Assembly (NCBI GenBank): GCA_029251505.1
Contig: JAQXDG010000009.1
Location: 1-60,883, forward strand
Reading direction: 5' to 3'
Length of the DNA: 60,883 bases
From: Glaciecola sp.
GTDB lineage: Bacteria; Pseudomonadota; Gammaproteobacteria; Enterobacterales; Alteromonadaceae
Position numbers and translations under genes: made by a program. Below the pieces are notes generated by a model. The model saw nothing but the letters and a program-made list of their open reading frames with translations. It was not told the origin of the DNA and did no database searches. Below are positions 27,782-36,966 of the stretch, piece after piece (the stretch's first letter is position 1; every line of letters starts with the position of its first letter).

Positions 27782-28387
27782 ATGGAATTAACATTAAAAG
27801 ATGCGAATAGCATCCTTGAAGTATCAGATGCGACCTTCGGGCTTGAATTCAACGAAGCACTTGTTCATCAAGTAGTCGTTGCTTTCGGTGCCGGCGCGCG
27901 TCAAGGTACAAAAGCACAAAAGACTCGTGCTGAAGTCCGTGGTGGTGGTAAGAAGCCATGGAATCAAAAAGGTACAGGCCGTGCCCGTGCTGGTACTATC
28001 CGAAGCCCAATCTGGGTTGGTGGTGGTCGTGCATTTGCAGCGAAACCTCGTAGCTTTGAACAAAAAGTCAATAAAAAGATGTATCGCGGCGCAATCCGTA
28101 GCATCTTGTCAGAATTGATTCGTCAAGATCGTTTAATCGTTGTTGAGAAGTTTGGTGTTGACGCACCTAAGACTAAGGCGCTTTTAGCACAACTTAGTAC
28201 TTACGACTTAACTGACGTATTAATCGTGACCCCTGAGGTCGATGAGAATTTATTCTTAGCGTCACGTAACTTGTATAAAGTTGACGTACGCGATGTACAG
28301 GGTATTGATCCAGTTAGCTTAATTGCATTTGAAAAAGTGTTAATTACTGCAGACGCACTGAAGCAACTTGAGGAGGCATTAGCATGA
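27782..28387 (+). CDS. rplD: 50S ribosomal protein L4
   Basis: Large-subunit protein whose extended loop ([19 protein letters not shown]) lines the exit tunnel; 201 aa as in E. coli. In enterobacteria L4 is also the translational and transcriptional repressor of its own operon through the leader. Its stop overlaps the rplW start (GCATGA). Confidence 0.99.
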   Translation: MELTLKDANSILEVSDATFGLEFNEALVHQVVVAFGAGARQGTKAQKTRAEVRGGGKKPWNQKGTGRARAGTIRSPIWVGGGRAFAAKPRSFEQKVNKKMYRGAIRSILSELIRQDRLIVVEKFGVDAPKTKALLAQLSTYDLTDVLIVTPEVDENLFLASRNLYKVDVRDVQGIDPVSLIAFEKVLITADALKQLEEALA

Positions 28388-28683
28388 ACGAAGAACGTTT
28401 ATTAAAAGTGCTTTTAGCACCTCACGTTTCAGAAAAGTCTACAATGGCAGCTGAAGCAAATAATACTGTTGTATTTAAAGTAGTTAAAGACGCGAACAAA
28501 GCAGAAATTAAAGCTGCTGTTGAAAAACTTTTCGAAGTTGAAGTAAACAACGTTCGTACTGTGAATTGTAAGGGTAAAACCAAACGTCACGGTCAGTCTT
28601 TCGGCAAACGCAGTGACTGGAAAAAAGCATATGTTGTGCTTAAAGAAGGTCAAGACATCGACTTCGTCGGTGCAGGCGAGTAA
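28384..28683 (+). CDS. rplW: 50S ribosomal protein L23
   Basis: Protein at the tunnel exit that docks trigger factor and SRP; 99 aa, with the typical [15 protein letters not shown] start and [11 protein letters not shown] segment. Overlaps rplD by four bases and is followed by rplB after 14 bp. Confidence 0.99.
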   Translation: MNEERLLKVLLAPHVSEKSTMAAEANNTVVFKVVKDANKAEIKAAVEKLFEVEVNNVRTVNCKGKTKRHGQSFGKRSDWKKAYVVLKEGQDIDFVGAGE

Positions 28684-28697
28684 GAAGGGGATTAGAA

Positions 28698-29522
28698 ATG
28701 CCATTATTGAAAGCTAAGCCAACTTCTGCCGGTCGTCGTCACGTTGTCCAAGTTGTTAACCCTGATTTGCATAAAGGCGCACCACACGCACCTTTACTTG
28801 ATACTAAGAGCAAATCTGGTGGTCGTAACAACAATGGTCGTATTACGGTACGTCACATCGGTGGTGGTCATAAGCAACATTACCGCATAGTTGATTTTAA
28901 ACGTAATAAAGACGGCATACCAGCCAAAGTCGAGCGTCTAGAATATGATCCAAACCGTTCTGCAAATATCGCACTAGTGCTTTATGCAGATGGTGAGCGT
29001 CGCTACATTTTAGCCCCTAAAGGTCTAAAAGCAGGTGATGCAATTCAATCTGGAGCTGATGCGCCAATTAAAGCAGGTAATACGTTACCAATGCTTAATA
29101 TACCAGTTGGTTCAACAGTTCATGCCATCGAGATGAAGCCAGGCAAAGGTGCACAAATTGCACGTTCTGCTGGTGCTTACGCGCAAATTTTAGCGCGTGA
29201 CTCAGGATATGTAACATTACGTCTTCGCTCTGGTGAAGTACGTAAAGTATTGTCAGATTGCCGTGCCACTATTGGTGAAATCGGTAACGCTGAACATATG
29301 CTTCGTTCATTAGGTAAAGCAGGTGCATCTCGCTGGCGCGGGATTCGTCCAACAGTTCGTGGTGTTGCCATGAACCCAGTAGATCACCCGCACGGTGGTG
29401 GTGAAGGTCGTACCTCTGGTGGCCGTCATCCAGTATCGCCTTGGGGCGTTCCTACCAAAGGTAAGAAAACCCGAAGTAATAAGCGTACCGATAAACTTAT
29501 CGTACGTCGTCGAAATAAATAA
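28698..29522 (+). CDS. rplB: 50S ribosomal protein L2
   Basis: Largest conserved 50S core protein, required for subunit joining and peptidyl transfer; 274 aa. The conserved C-terminal [17 protein letters not shown], including the functionally key His, is intact. Confidence 0.99.
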   Translation: MPLLKAKPTSAGRRHVVQVVNPDLHKGAPHAPLLDTKSKSGGRNNNGRITVRHIGGGHKQHYRIVDFKRNKDGIPAKVERLEYDPNRSANIALVLYADGERRYILAPKGLKAGDAIQSGADAPIKAGNTLPMLNIPVGSTVHAIEMKPGKGAQIARSAGAYAQILARDSGYVTLRLRSGEVRKVLSDCRATIGEIGNAEHMLRSLGKAGASRWRGIRPTVRGVAMNPVDHPHGGGEGRTSGGRHPVSPWGVPTKGKKTRSNKRTDKLIVRRRNK

Positions 29523-29537
29523 CAGCGAGGATTCACC

Positions 29538-29813
29538 ATGCCACGTTCTCTCAAGAAGGGTCCCTTCATTGACCTACACTTGCTGAAGAAGGTAGAAGCT
29601 GCAGTGGAAAAGAGCGACAAAAAACCAATTAAGACTTGGTCTCGTCGTTCTATGATCATCCCAGATATGATTGGGTTGACCATTGCGGTCCATAACGGTC
29701 GCCAGCATGTACCTGTGTTCGTCTCTGACGAAATGGTCGGCCATAAGTTGGGCGAATTTGCACCAACGCGTACTTATCGCGGCCATGTCGCAGATAAGAA
29801 AGCCAAACGATAA
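29538..29813 (+). CDS. rpsS: 30S ribosomal protein S19
   Basis: Small-subunit head protein that forms a complex with S13; 91 aa beginning [20 protein letters not shown] and ending [13 protein letters not shown]. Standard position between rplB and rplV. Confidence 0.99.
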   Translation: MPRSLKKGPFIDLHLLKKVEAAVEKSDKKPIKTWSRRSMIIPDMIGLTIAVHNGRQHVPVFVSDEMVGHKLGEFAPTRTYRGHVADKKAKR

Positions 29814-29825
29814 TAGGAGATTAAA

Positions 29826-30158
29826 ATGGAAGCATTAGCTAAACACCGTTTTGCTCGTACATCGGCTCAAAAGGCACGCTTGGTAGCAGATCAAATTCGC
29901 GGTTTACACGTAGAAAAAGCGTTAGAAGTTTTAACTTACAGCAACAAAAAAGCTGCTGTTTTAGTTAAAAAAGTACTCGAGTCGGCAATTGCCAACGCAG
30001 AGCACAATGACGGCGCTGATATCGACGAGTTAACTGTTGCGAAAATCTTCGTTGATGAAGGTCCGACTATGAAGCGTATCAAAACACGTGCCAAAGGCCG
30101 TGCCGATCGTATCTTTAAGCGTAGCAGTCACATTACTGTGGTTGTGGCGGATAACTAG
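29826..30158 (+). CDS. rplV: 50S ribosomal protein L22
   Basis: Tunnel-lining 50S protein, 110 aa, with the beta-hairpin region [18 protein letters not shown] that narrows the exit tunnel and is a known site of macrolide-resistance mutations in other bacteria. It is followed by rpsC after nine bases. Confidence 0.99.
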   Translation: MEALAKHRFARTSAQKARLVADQIRGLHVEKALEVLTYSNKKAAVLVKKVLESAIANAEHNDGADIDELTVAKIFVDEGPTMKRIKTRAKGRADRIFKRSSHITVVVADN

Positions 30159-30167
30159 GAGTAGATT

Positions 30168-30872
30168 ATGGGACAGAAAGTTCATCCTACCGGTATACGC
30201 CTGGGTATCAGCAAACCATGGACATCAACCTGGTACGCTAATACAGCAGACTATGCCGATAACTTGTTTAACGACCATCAGGTCCGTCAATATTTGACTA
30301 AACAGTTAAAAAGCGCGTCACTTTCTAAAATTGTTATCGAACGCCCTGCAAAGAGCATTAAAGTAACAATCCACACAGCCCGTCCAGGCGTTGTGATTGG
30401 AAAGAAAGGTGAAGACGTAGAGAAGCTTCGCAATCACGTATCTAAGTTAGCCGGTGTGCCAGCTCAGATCAATATTGCTGAAGTACGTAAACCCGAGCTA
30501 GATGGTCAGTTAGTAGCTGATAGTATTTCTAGCCAGCTTGAACGCCGTGTTATGTTCCGTCGCGCTATGAAGCGTGCGGTACAAAACGCCATGCGATTAG
30601 GCGCTAAAGGTATCAAAGTACAAGTAAGCGGTCGTCTAGGCGGCGCTGAAATTGCACGTGCAGAATGGTATCGTGAAGGTCGTGTTCCATTACACACTTT
30701 CCGTGCTGATATTGACTATGCAACTTCAGAAGCAAATACTACTTACGGTATCATTGGCGTTAAAGTATGGATCTTCAAAGGTGAAGTATTAGGTGGATTA
30801 CCACTTACTCAAGAGCAGCCAGCTGCTCCAGCACCTAAGAAGAAAGGCCGCAACGCTAAGCGAGAGGGCTAA
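30168..30872 (+). CDS. rpsC: 30S ribosomal protein S3
   Basis: mRNA-entry-channel protein of 234 aa with a KH domain ([15 protein letters not shown]) and the C-terminal S3 domain. The end (GRNAKREG) is a variable basic tail. It begins [18 protein letters not shown] as usual. Confidence 0.99.
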   Translation: MGQKVHPTGIRLGISKPWTSTWYANTADYADNLFNDHQVRQYLTKQLKSASLSKIVIERPAKSIKVTIHTARPGVVIGKKGEDVEKLRNHVSKLAGVPAQINIAEVRKPELDGQLVADSISSQLERRVMFRRAMKRAVQNAMRLGAKGIKVQVSGRLGGAEIARAEWYREGRVPLHTFRADIDYATSEANTTYGIIGVKVWIFKGEVLGGLPLTQEQPAAPAPKKKGRNAKREG

Positions 30873-30874
30873 TC

Positions 30875-31288
30875 ATGTTACAACCTAAGCGTACGAAATT
30901 TCGTAAGATGCATAAAGGCCGTAACCGTGGACTTGCCATTGCTGGTAGCAAAGTAAGTTTCGGAACATTTGGTCTGAAATCCGTCGGCCGTGGTCGCATG
31001 ACTGCTCGTCAAATCGAAGCAGCCCGTCGTGCTATGACTCGTCACGTTAAACGTCAAGGTAAAATTTGGATTCGAGTTTTCCCTGACAAACCAATTACTG
31101 AGAAGCCTCTAGAAGTGCGTCAAGGTAAAGGTAAAGGTAACGTTGAGTACTGGGTATGCCAAATTCAACCGGGTCGCGTGTTATATGAGATGGAAGGTGT
31201 TCCTGAGTCTCTAGCACGTGAAGCGTTTGCATTAGCAGCGGCGAAACTGCCATTTAAAACAACCTTTGTAACTCGAACGGTGATGTAA
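30875..31288 (+). CDS. rplP: 50S ribosomal protein L16
   Basis: 50S protein close to the A-site tRNA; 137 aa, beginning [19 protein letters not shown]. The position of the Arg hydroxylated by YcfD/RoxA in E. coli lies in the conserved [19 protein letters not shown] region. It follows rpsC after two bases. Confidence 0.99.
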   Translation: MLQPKRTKFRKMHKGRNRGLAIAGSKVSFGTFGLKSVGRGRMTARQIEAARRAMTRHVKRQGKIWIRVFPDKPITEKPLEVRQGKGKGNVEYWVCQIQPGRVLYEMEGVPESLAREAFALAAAKLPFKTTFVTRTVM

Positions 31289-31480
31289 ATGAATGCGACT
31301 GAACTAAAAGCAAAAAGTCTAGCTGAATTAAACGAAGAATTGTTAACACTTCTTCGTGAACAGTTTAACTTACGCATGCAATATTCTACTGGACAGCTTG
31401 AAAAAACTGACCAATTAAGAACAGTGCGTCGTAGCATCGCGCGTGTTAAAACCATCATGACTCAAAAGGCTGGTGAATAA
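31289..31480 (+). CDS. rpmC: 50S ribosomal protein L29
   Basis: Small helical protein at the tunnel exit next to L23; 63 aa, beginning [19 protein letters not shown]. It directly abuts rplP, and its stop overlaps the rpsQ start (TAATG). Confidence 0.99.
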   Translation: MNATELKAKSLAELNEELLTLLREQFNLRMQYSTGQLEKTDQLRTVRRSIARVKTIMTQKAGE

Positions 31481-31731
31481 TGACTGAACAAACTATTCGT
31501 ACAGTACAGGGTCGTGTAGTAAGCAACAAGATGGATAAAACCATCACTGTTGCGGTAGAACGCAAAGTGAAGCATCCTATTTATGGGAAATTCATCAAAC
31601 GTACTACTAAACTTCACGCACACGATGAAGCTAACGTATGTAATGAAGGCGATTTTGTGTCTATCACAGAATGTCGTCCTCTTTCTAAATCCAAAAACTG
31701 GATGTTAGTTGACGTAATTACTAAAGCTTAA
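31480..31731 (+). CDS. rpsQ: 30S ribosomal protein S17
   Basis: Primary 16S rRNA-binding protein of 83 aa with the usual [20 protein letters not shown] start. Last gene of this operon: a strong terminator follows 26 bp later, and rplN, normally next, is absent. Confidence 0.99.
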   Translation: MTEQTIRTVQGRVVSNKMDKTITVAVERKVKHPIYGKFIKRTTKLHAHDEANVCNEGDFVSITECRPLSKSKNWMLVDVITKA

Positions 31732-31757
31732 TGTATTAAGTTTTAGATATTGCATTT

Positions 31758-31793
31758 AAAAGCCGCTAAGGAGCAATCTTTAGCGGCTTTTTT
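31758..31793 (+). terminator. Rho-independent terminator of the S10 operon
   Basis: AAAAGCCGCTAA (31758-31769) pairs perfectly with TTAGCGGCTTTT (31780-31791), followed by more T. This cleanly ends the S10 operon after rpsQ. Confidence 0.95.
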
Positions 31794-31829
31794 GTATGTG
31801 CATTTATCGTAGCGATAAGCACTTGGTAT

Positions 31830-32000
31830 ATGACCATTGAATTCGTCCTTGTTAGCGAGACAAACAAGACTGAAACGACAAACTTGCAAGTTGTAGCGAG
31901 GACTAATGATGTAGATGTGCAGAATGAATCTGTTATTGTTGTAAATGACCCAAATTTGTCAGCCTTGTCAGAGAAAACTGACCAATCAACTCCCTCTTAA
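31830..32000 (+). CDS. Possible small protein of unknown function (56 aa)
   Basis: A short open frame, ATG 31830 to TAA 31998-32000, encodes MTIEFVLVSETNKTETTNLQ and on to a Ser/Pro end; it is acidic and lacks any motif. No good ribosome binding site is visible. Its stop is two bases before the GTG of the next ORF. It may be a separate small gene, or the front half of one gene whose back half (32003-32335) lies in another frame after an indel. I do not recognise it. Confidence 0.3.
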   Translation: MTIEFVLVSETNKTETTNLQVVARTNDVDVQNESVIVVNDPNLSALSEKTDQSTPS

Positions 32001-32002
32001 AT

Positions 32003-32335
32003 GTGTCATCTGCCGCACTTGATTTTGAGTTAAATCAAGATTTGCAGCGATTGTCCCGATCTTATAATGAGTTATCAGCAACTAACGAGCAATTAAAAGC
32101 ACGAATTACCAGCTATAAACAACTCCTAAATGAACACGAGATAGCGTTTAGCGTATCTCAACCGACAGAGTTAGATCTTGACGTGGTTAATGATCATTTA
32201 CCCGATAATTCTCTATTTCAGTTACTGACACATGATCTCTTAGTTCAACCCTGGCTTATGGCTACAAACACACAATCTAATTCAGGCGATGCGGAAGGTG
32301 ATGACATGAAATTTTACACTTTGATGACGTTTTAA
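32003..32335 (+). CDS. Hypothetical protein with a coiled-coil segment (110 aa)
   Basis: Unrecognised 110-aa protein. Residues about 8-45 (from FELNQDLQRL) look like an amphipathic coiled coil; the rest is acidic without a motif. The start GTG at 32003 has no convincing ribosome binding site, and the frame stays open only to a TGA at 31979. It stands alone between the S10 terminator and a repeat-like stretch, so it may be a gene remnant. Confidence 0.4.
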   Translation: MSSAALDFELNQDLQRLSRSYNELSATNEQLKARITSYKQLLNEHEIAFSVSQPTELDLDVVNDHLPDNSLFQLLTHDLLVQPWLMATNTQSNSGDAEGDDMKFYTLMTF

Positions 32336-32336
32336 T

Positions 32337-32395
32337 TTGGATCTGACCCTATATATCCCAAATAAGGTTTGTGTATTTAGGGTACACAGGGTCTT
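32337..32395. repeat. Degenerate GG(A/C)TCTGACCC-type repeat
   Basis: TTTGGATCTGACCCTATA, directly after the stop of the preceding ORF, resembles one arm of the perfect inverted repeat at 51726-51769 (ATTCGGCTCTGACCCC). It carries its own imperfect partner about 40 bases on (AGGGTACACAGGGTC). It is probably a decayed member of the same repeat family. Confidence 0.45.
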
Positions 32396-32431
32396 ATTTG
32401 CTATGACTATCTGCATATATAGTAAGATAAC

Positions 32432-32890
32432 TTAGATAGTATATTCTTCACCATTCGGTGCGGTAAACTCACGACAGGTAGGAAACTCGATTTGTACATC
32501 TTGGATCCCTGCATTCTGCTCGCAACCGCGATTACCTTTACGGTCAAATTTGATTTCAACGTGCAAATCATTTTCTCTTAAAACGATTGAATCTGGAGAT
32601 TCAATGTGACCGCAAAGTGCAACAAACTGCTTTGGTTGTGATAGACCACAATGGGTGCCATCTGCAAAATACGCCATGATATGACGGAAATAGACCACGT
32701 ACTCTTTCACTTCTGCATGTGAACCATGATCAAGAGGGAAGCGTTCATCAAGCATTTTCATAACAGCTTCTGAGTTATCCATGACTTGAAAAGCACTCTG
32801 CCATCTGATGTTGGCTACAGTAGAAAATTGACCCATTAATGCATGTTGATTTGATTGTGCTTGGTGTAAGTTCATTGCTGGCATATTCAT
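32432..32890 (-). CDS. Stand-alone malate synthase G-like domain protein
   Basis: About 152 aa, starting at ATG 32890, which has AGGAGG six bases upstream (a longer frame to 32917 lacks one). From about residue 35 it reads like the segment of malate synthase G in front of the catalytic barrel: IRW, LDERFPLDHGSHAEVKEYVV, ADGTHCGL, PKQFVALCG, then SIVLRENDLHVEIKFDRKG and an AGIQDVQIE end. The matching malate synthase G pattern is ARW, GSHAD, GL-P-QFVGY-G, GLHIEIQID and AGVKDLLLE. The TIM barrel with the catalytic Arg, Glu and Asp residues is missing, so it cannot be an active synthase. It is divergent from a DUF3612 regulator of the type linked to glyoxylate-shunt genes. The match is from memory of the family, not from a search. 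Confidence 0.6.
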   Translation of the reverse strand: MNMPAMNLHQAQSNQHALMGQFSTVANIRWQSAFQVMDNSEAVMKMLDERFPLDHGSHAEVKEYVVYFRHIMAYFADGTHCGLSQPKQFVALCGHIESPDSIVLRENDLHVEIKFDRKGNRGCEQNAGIQDVQIEFPTCREFTAPNGEEYTI

Positions 32891-33049
32891 AATGTTCCTC
32901 CTAGATGGGGTTAGCATCTGTATGTCATGTGTATCAGTTTACCGTATGTGTCACTGAATAAAGGTTGCGTGAGATAAAGTTTAAAAGATATCTTTACCGC
33001 GCTTGATTAGAATAATAGAATAAAAATCTGAATAATTTCACAATAAAAA

Positions 33050-33084
33050 TTACACAATGTAAATTTTACAAAAAACATGTGTAA
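33050..33084. promoter_or_regulatory. Inverted repeats before the DUF3612 regulator (candidate operator)
   Basis: TTACACA (33050-33056) and TGTGTAA (33078-33084) form a 7-bp inverted repeat. A near-palindrome TGTAAATTTTACA (33058-33070) lies inside it. It lies 41 bp before the regulator start, in the space between the divergent genes. Autoregulation by the HTH protein is a guess. Confidence 0.4.
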
Positions 33085-33125
33085 TAAGAGTTAACTGTTT
33101 CCACCCTAAATTAATGAGAATTCAT

Positions 33126-34691
33126 ATGAAATCAGTCTTGGCAAAAGGTAGTGGTAGTTTAGGTAGAAAAACCCATTTACTTGGTACTAAGGTACGGAAT
33201 TTACGTAAACGTAATAACCTGACATTGGATGATTTGTCTTCTCGATGTATTCGCTTAAATGCAGAGTATGCCCCGTCAGTATCCTATTTATCGATGATTG
33301 AACGCGGTAAACGTGTGCCTAGTTTGGATATGTTAGAAGTCATTGCGCAGGTGTTTCAAAAAGACGCGAATTGGTTTTTGGATGACGTGCCCGAGCAAGA
33401 TGATATCGTGATTGATAAAGGTAATCATGGTGGGATCTCTGGAATGCCACTGGAACCGAGCTTTTTATTTAGCAATGATATTTTACAAATCGCGATCCCT
33501 GAAATGCTTTCTCAAACAGGGATTAGTGGTCGGCAATTTGCCCATTTGTTAATTCGTGCACACCAAGAACATCATCAAAACCATTTCCCTGATTTAGAAA
33601 AAGCCGCAGAGGAAATTGGACAAAAGCGCATGCCATTAGCCCCTGATGAACTCATGATGTTAGCGCGTCAACAAGGCTTAACGATTAAGTGGTTTTCGCG
33701 TTTACCGCGAGGCTTTGCCGCTGAATATGGGGTTCATACGACGTCAGTGGTAACGTCCTATTTAGGTGCCGATAATACGTTATATCTAAATAAAATCTTA
33801 GAAAAATACGAAAAACGCTTAAAATACGATATTGCTGTGCATATTGGTCATAGTGTGTTGCATAACAACGATGGACTGAAAAGTGTGTTGGTGACAGGGT
33901 TAAACCAATATTCAGTGATGCAAGGCGGGAATAACCAAAAACTGCAATCTTCGCAAATCAATACCCAAGATATTTTGCAAGCGTGGCGTGATTTTGAGGC
34001 GAGTTTTTTTGCGGGTGCGTTGTTGTGTCCTAAGGTGCCATTTCGACAGCTATTGGATCGCAATGGCTATGAGATAGCCACCCATGAGCAGGTTGGTGTC
34101 TCTGCGTCAGTCGCGATGCGCCGCATGACAGCGGTGTCACCGTATAAACATTGGCATTATTTTGATGCTTATGCACCGGGCAAGCTCAAGGCTGTATATC
34201 GAGGCAATGGTATTCCGTTACCTTGGGGCAATATGCGAGAAGTGGCGGATCCGTGTCAGCACTGGGCGGTCTTTCGGATGATCAATACGCCGGTTAAAGG
34301 CACGTCGGCTCAATTATCAATTCTGAATGTCGGTAATGAACCGCGGATTTATTGTTGTGAATCCACTAATGTGGTTGATTTAGCCAAAAATAAACATGTT
34401 CTGTGTTCAGGGATTGATCTTAATCCTGCGATTAACGCCCAAGGTGGCGATGCGCAAGCCATAGCCCATGAGATTAAAAACTTATGTGTTAAAGGTGGCG
34501 GTTCAGCGCAGTTGCCCGTTGCAATGCAAAAGAAATTACAAACGGTCGCGCGTATATTGAATATCAATTGGGTCGAACGCGGCGTGTTAACGGATCCGCG
34601 CTTGATTTGCTCTCGTGGTACCGAATGCCCACGTGAACCGAGTTGTTATGCTGACGATGAAAATGTGATTAGTAGTACGTATATTGCGTAA
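33126..34691 (+). CDS. XRE-family regulator with DUF3612 / ScfR-like C-terminal part
   Basis: Transcriptional regulator of about 521 aa. The N-terminus holds a Cro/C1-type helix-turn-helix (KVRNLRKRNNLTLDDLSSRC, then YLSMIERGKRVPSLDMLEVI). A long ligand-sensing region follows, ending in a cysteine cluster (LICSRGTECPREPSCYADDE) like that of short-chain acyl-CoA-responsive ScfR/PrpR/RamB regulators. I recall DUF3612 proteins beside malate synthase or isocitrate lyase genes in Vibrio, so control of acetate/glyoxylate metabolism is likely. ATG at 33126 is used; ATG 33114 is possible. It diverges from the malate-synthase-like gene. Confidence 0.8.
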   Translation: MKSVLAKGSGSLGRKTHLLGTKVRNLRKRNNLTLDDLSSRCIRLNAEYAPSVSYLSMIERGKRVPSLDMLEVIAQVFQKDANWFLDDVPEQDDIVIDKGNHGGISGMPLEPSFLFSNDILQIAIPEMLSQTGISGRQFAHLLIRAHQEHHQNHFPDLEKAAEEIGQKRMPLAPDELMMLARQQGLTIKWFSRLPRGFAAEYGVHTTSVVTSYLGADNTLYLNKILEKYEKRLKYDIAVHIGHSVLHNNDGLKSVLVTGLNQYSVMQGGNNQKLQSSQINTQDILQAWRDFEASFFAGALLCPKVPFRQLLDRNGYEIATHEQVGVSASVAMRRMTAVSPYKHWHYFDAYAPGKLKAVYRGNGIPLPWGNMREVADPCQHWAVFRMINTPVKGTSAQLSILNVGNEPRIYCCESTNVVDLAKNKHVLCSGIDLNPAINAQGGDAQAIAHEIKNLCVKGGGSAQLPVAMQKKLQTVARILNINWVERGVLTDPRLICSRGTECPREPSCYADDENVISSTYIA

Positions 34692-34707
34692 CTATCAGAC
34701 ATTACCA

Positions 34708-35343
34708 TTAGCTATCGATTAAGCCTTGATTGACGGCATAACGGACTAACTCAGCAAGGCTATCTAGGTTCAGCTTACTCTTGATGTTACGCCTGTGGGC
34801 TTCGACGGTACGGATGCTGATCGTCAAGGTTTGAGCGATATCTTTACTCGATTGTCCCTTGGCGATATAAGATAAAATCATTTGTTCGCGCGCAGTTAAC
34901 CGCGCGTTAGCTTGTGCCGGTGGGTTATCAATTAACATTTTGGCAATGCTACTGCTAAAATAAGATTTACCTTGGGCAATGCTTTTAATCGCTTGGTACA
35001 CTTCTTCTGAGTTGGTGTCTTTAAGAATGTATCCAGATGCGCCAGCTTGGACTGCGTTGGTGACAAATTCAGCGCTCTCATGCATGCTGAATATCAAGAC
35101 TTTGGCACTGTCCATTGATTCAGTGATAATTTCAGTTGCCTCAAGGCCATTGAGTTTGGGCATGCTGATATCCATTAAAATGACATTCGGCTGACATTGT
35201 TTGGCGGTTTCTAGTACCGCACTGCCATCGCCGCAGTTGCCGACAATAGCAATATCATCATAAAACGATAAACACGCACTTAACCCATCTTGCACCATAG
35301 GATGATCATCGACGAGCATGACTTTGATTAGCGCTGGATTCAT
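34708..35343 (-). CDS. NarL/LuxR-family response regulator
   Basis: Two-component response regulator: receiver domain with acidic pair D12/D13, phosphoacceptor D58 (VILMDISMPKLNG) and Lys near 108, then a LuxR-type HTH (LTAREQMILSYIAKGQSSKDIAQTL). The 211 aa length is standard. Its start overlaps the kinase stop by four bases (ATGA), so the two are co-translated. It is probably the activator of the divergent TRAP transporter operon. Confidence 0.94.
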   Translation of the reverse strand: MNPALIKVMLVDDHPMVQDGLSACLSFYDDIAIVGNCGDGSAVLETAKQCQPNVILMDISMPKLNGLEATEIITESMDSAKVLIFSMHESAEFVTNAVQAGASGYILKDTNSEEVYQAIKSIAQGKSYFSSSIAKMLIDNPPAQANARLTAREQMILSYIAKGQSSKDIAQTLTISIRTVEAHRRNIKSKLNLDSLAELVRYAVNQGLIDS

Positions 35344-36743
35344 ATTGGCTCCGCAGTGGTTTGTTCAAGGTGAGATGGATTGTAGTGGTTAGCAAATGCC
35401 GAACGGGGTATTTTAACCAAGATAGTCGTGCCTTTATTTGAGGATTTCATCTCAAATTTACCACTATGATATTCGACACGTTCAGCTAGATTACGCGTGC
35501 CTATACCATTTTCGGAAGGGTTTTCTAACTGTGCTTTGTGCATCCCAATACCGTTATCCACAATGCTCAAATTAAGCCAATTATCAACAATGGTCAAGGT
35601 GATGATGGTGTCGCTAGCATGAGCGTGTTTTTCTATGTTCATTAATGATTCTTGTACGACACGATACAAGGTGATATTGATATGATCGGGTAACAACTTA
35701 CTTAATGCGGGTTTATTAATTGTTATATTGAGCCCTGTGCGCTCACTACACTCAGAGCCCAATGCATCTAAAGCAGCAGCAAGACCAAGCTCATCTAAAA
35801 TCCGAGGATGCAAGTGATGCGAGATGCGGCGGATCTCGGTGATGGCATTACTCAAGTTGTGTTGCGCTTGAGATAACGGTTGAGGTTTAGGAATATCCTG
35901 TTTGCCGAGATGTTTACACGTCGCTTCTAACGAATATTTAATTGATACTAATACTTGCACAATACCATCATGCAGTTCACGCGATATGTGACGCTGCTCT
36001 TCTTCCTTCAGGCTAACGATTTTTTGCCCGAGTTGGTGGATCTTCTTATCACTTTCTTTTTTCTGGGTGAAGTGCAACACAGCGCCAACGATAAAAATCC
36101 CAAATATCGACGATAACGCGACAAATAAAATGATGAAGCGAGTGTTATCAATGTGCTTATCAATCGTTGATTGAATCGTTGAAAGCTGCAAATTAACGTT
36201 ATCTAAATACACGCCGGTACCGATCATCCACTGCCATTGAGGTAATAGTGCAGAATAACTCAGTTTCTCGGTGACAGTATTGGTGGTGGGTTGATTCCAA
36301 GGATAACGATAAAAATCCCCGCCACTCCGTGCGTTACCAATTAATATCTGAATAGTCGGCTCATTTTTATCATTGACTAGGTCCCAATAATTTTGCCCAA
36401 CACGATACGGCTCCGTGGGATGAACAACATTTGTCCCTTGGTCATCATAAACGAAAAAATACCCGTCGTTGTTATTATAAATTAATCTCGAAATGATCTT
36501 CGCAACCTGTCTTTTGGCATCATATTCGTTTTCGACAGCATAAATATGGTCAATCGCAGAAGTCGCTATTGTCGTGTAGTTTTTAAGTTCTTGTTGTTTT
36601 TGTTCAATTAAAAAAGACTCGAGTGCATCCAGATTTTGTTGGGATAAATCACGATACTCATTGGTCACAAAAAAATACGTTAATAACGCCGTTAACACCA
36701 CCTGGAGAACGGCAAACAACTGCATTCGAATAGAAAAAGACAT
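35340..36743 (-). CDS. Cache-domain sensor histidine kinase (HisKA_3 type)
   Basis: Membrane sensor kinase: TM1 near the N-terminus, and a periplasmic single Cache domain (NNNDGYFFVYDDQGTNVVHP, then WMIGTGVYLD) that usually binds small organic ligands. TM2 follows (FIILFVALSSIFGIFIVGAV), then a HisKA_3 dimerisation domain with phospho-acceptor His in SRELHDGI, and a GHKL ATPase end (NGIGTRNLAERV). I use ATG 36743; the frame also opens with TTG 36755. It pairs with the NarL-type regulator (4-bp overlap) and is divergent from the TRAP genes, so its Cache domain may sense the TRAP substrate. Confidence 0.92.
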   Translation of the reverse strand: MSFSIRMQLFAVLQVVLTALLTYFFVTNEYRDLSQQNLDALESFLIEQKQQELKNYTTIATSAIDHIYAVENEYDAKRQVAKIISRLIYNNNDGYFFVYDDQGTNVVHPTEPYRVGQNYWDLVNDKNEPTIQILIGNARSGGDFYRYPWNQPTTNTVTEKLSYSALLPQWQWMIGTGVYLDNVNLQLSTIQSTIDKHIDNTRFIILFVALSSIFGIFIVGAVLHFTQKKESDKKIHQLGQKIVSLKEEEQRHISRELHDGIVQVLVSIKYSLEATCKHLGKQDIPKPQPLSQAQHNLSNAITEIRRISHHLHPRILDELGLAAALDALGSECSERTGLNITINKPALSKLLPDHINITLYRVVQESLMNIEKHAHASDTIITLTIVDNWLNLSIVDNGIGMHKAQLENPSENGIGTRNLAERVEYHSGKFEMKSSNKGTTILVKIPRSAFANHYNPSHLEQTTAEPI

Positions 36744-36900
36744 AGGTAAGACCAAAGGTGTATGTAAATTCGTTGTTAATGTTCTCAGATAAATGACTGC
36801 ATATCTATCTTTACTGGCAAATAAAAGTAATTAACATCAATAAAACAGGGGCTCTAGACTATGGTCGTAGGTAGTTGTGCTTAGCCGGAATGTCGGTAGT

Positions 36901-36942
36901 AGTACGGATTGTACTTGGGGTTAAATTAATTTACATTATACT
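36901..36942 (+). promoter_or_regulatory. Candidate promoter/operator of the TRAP operon
   Basis: AGTAC (36901-36905) and GTACT (36911-36915) form an inverted repeat with a five-base spacer. It abuts a possible -35 (TTGGGG, 36915-36920), which with 16 bp spacing precedes TATACT (36937-36942). The position suits activation by the NarL-type regulator. The dctP ATG is 24 bp further on. Confidence 0.45.
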
Positions 36943-36966
36943 TACATTTTAAATAAGGAAGCACAC

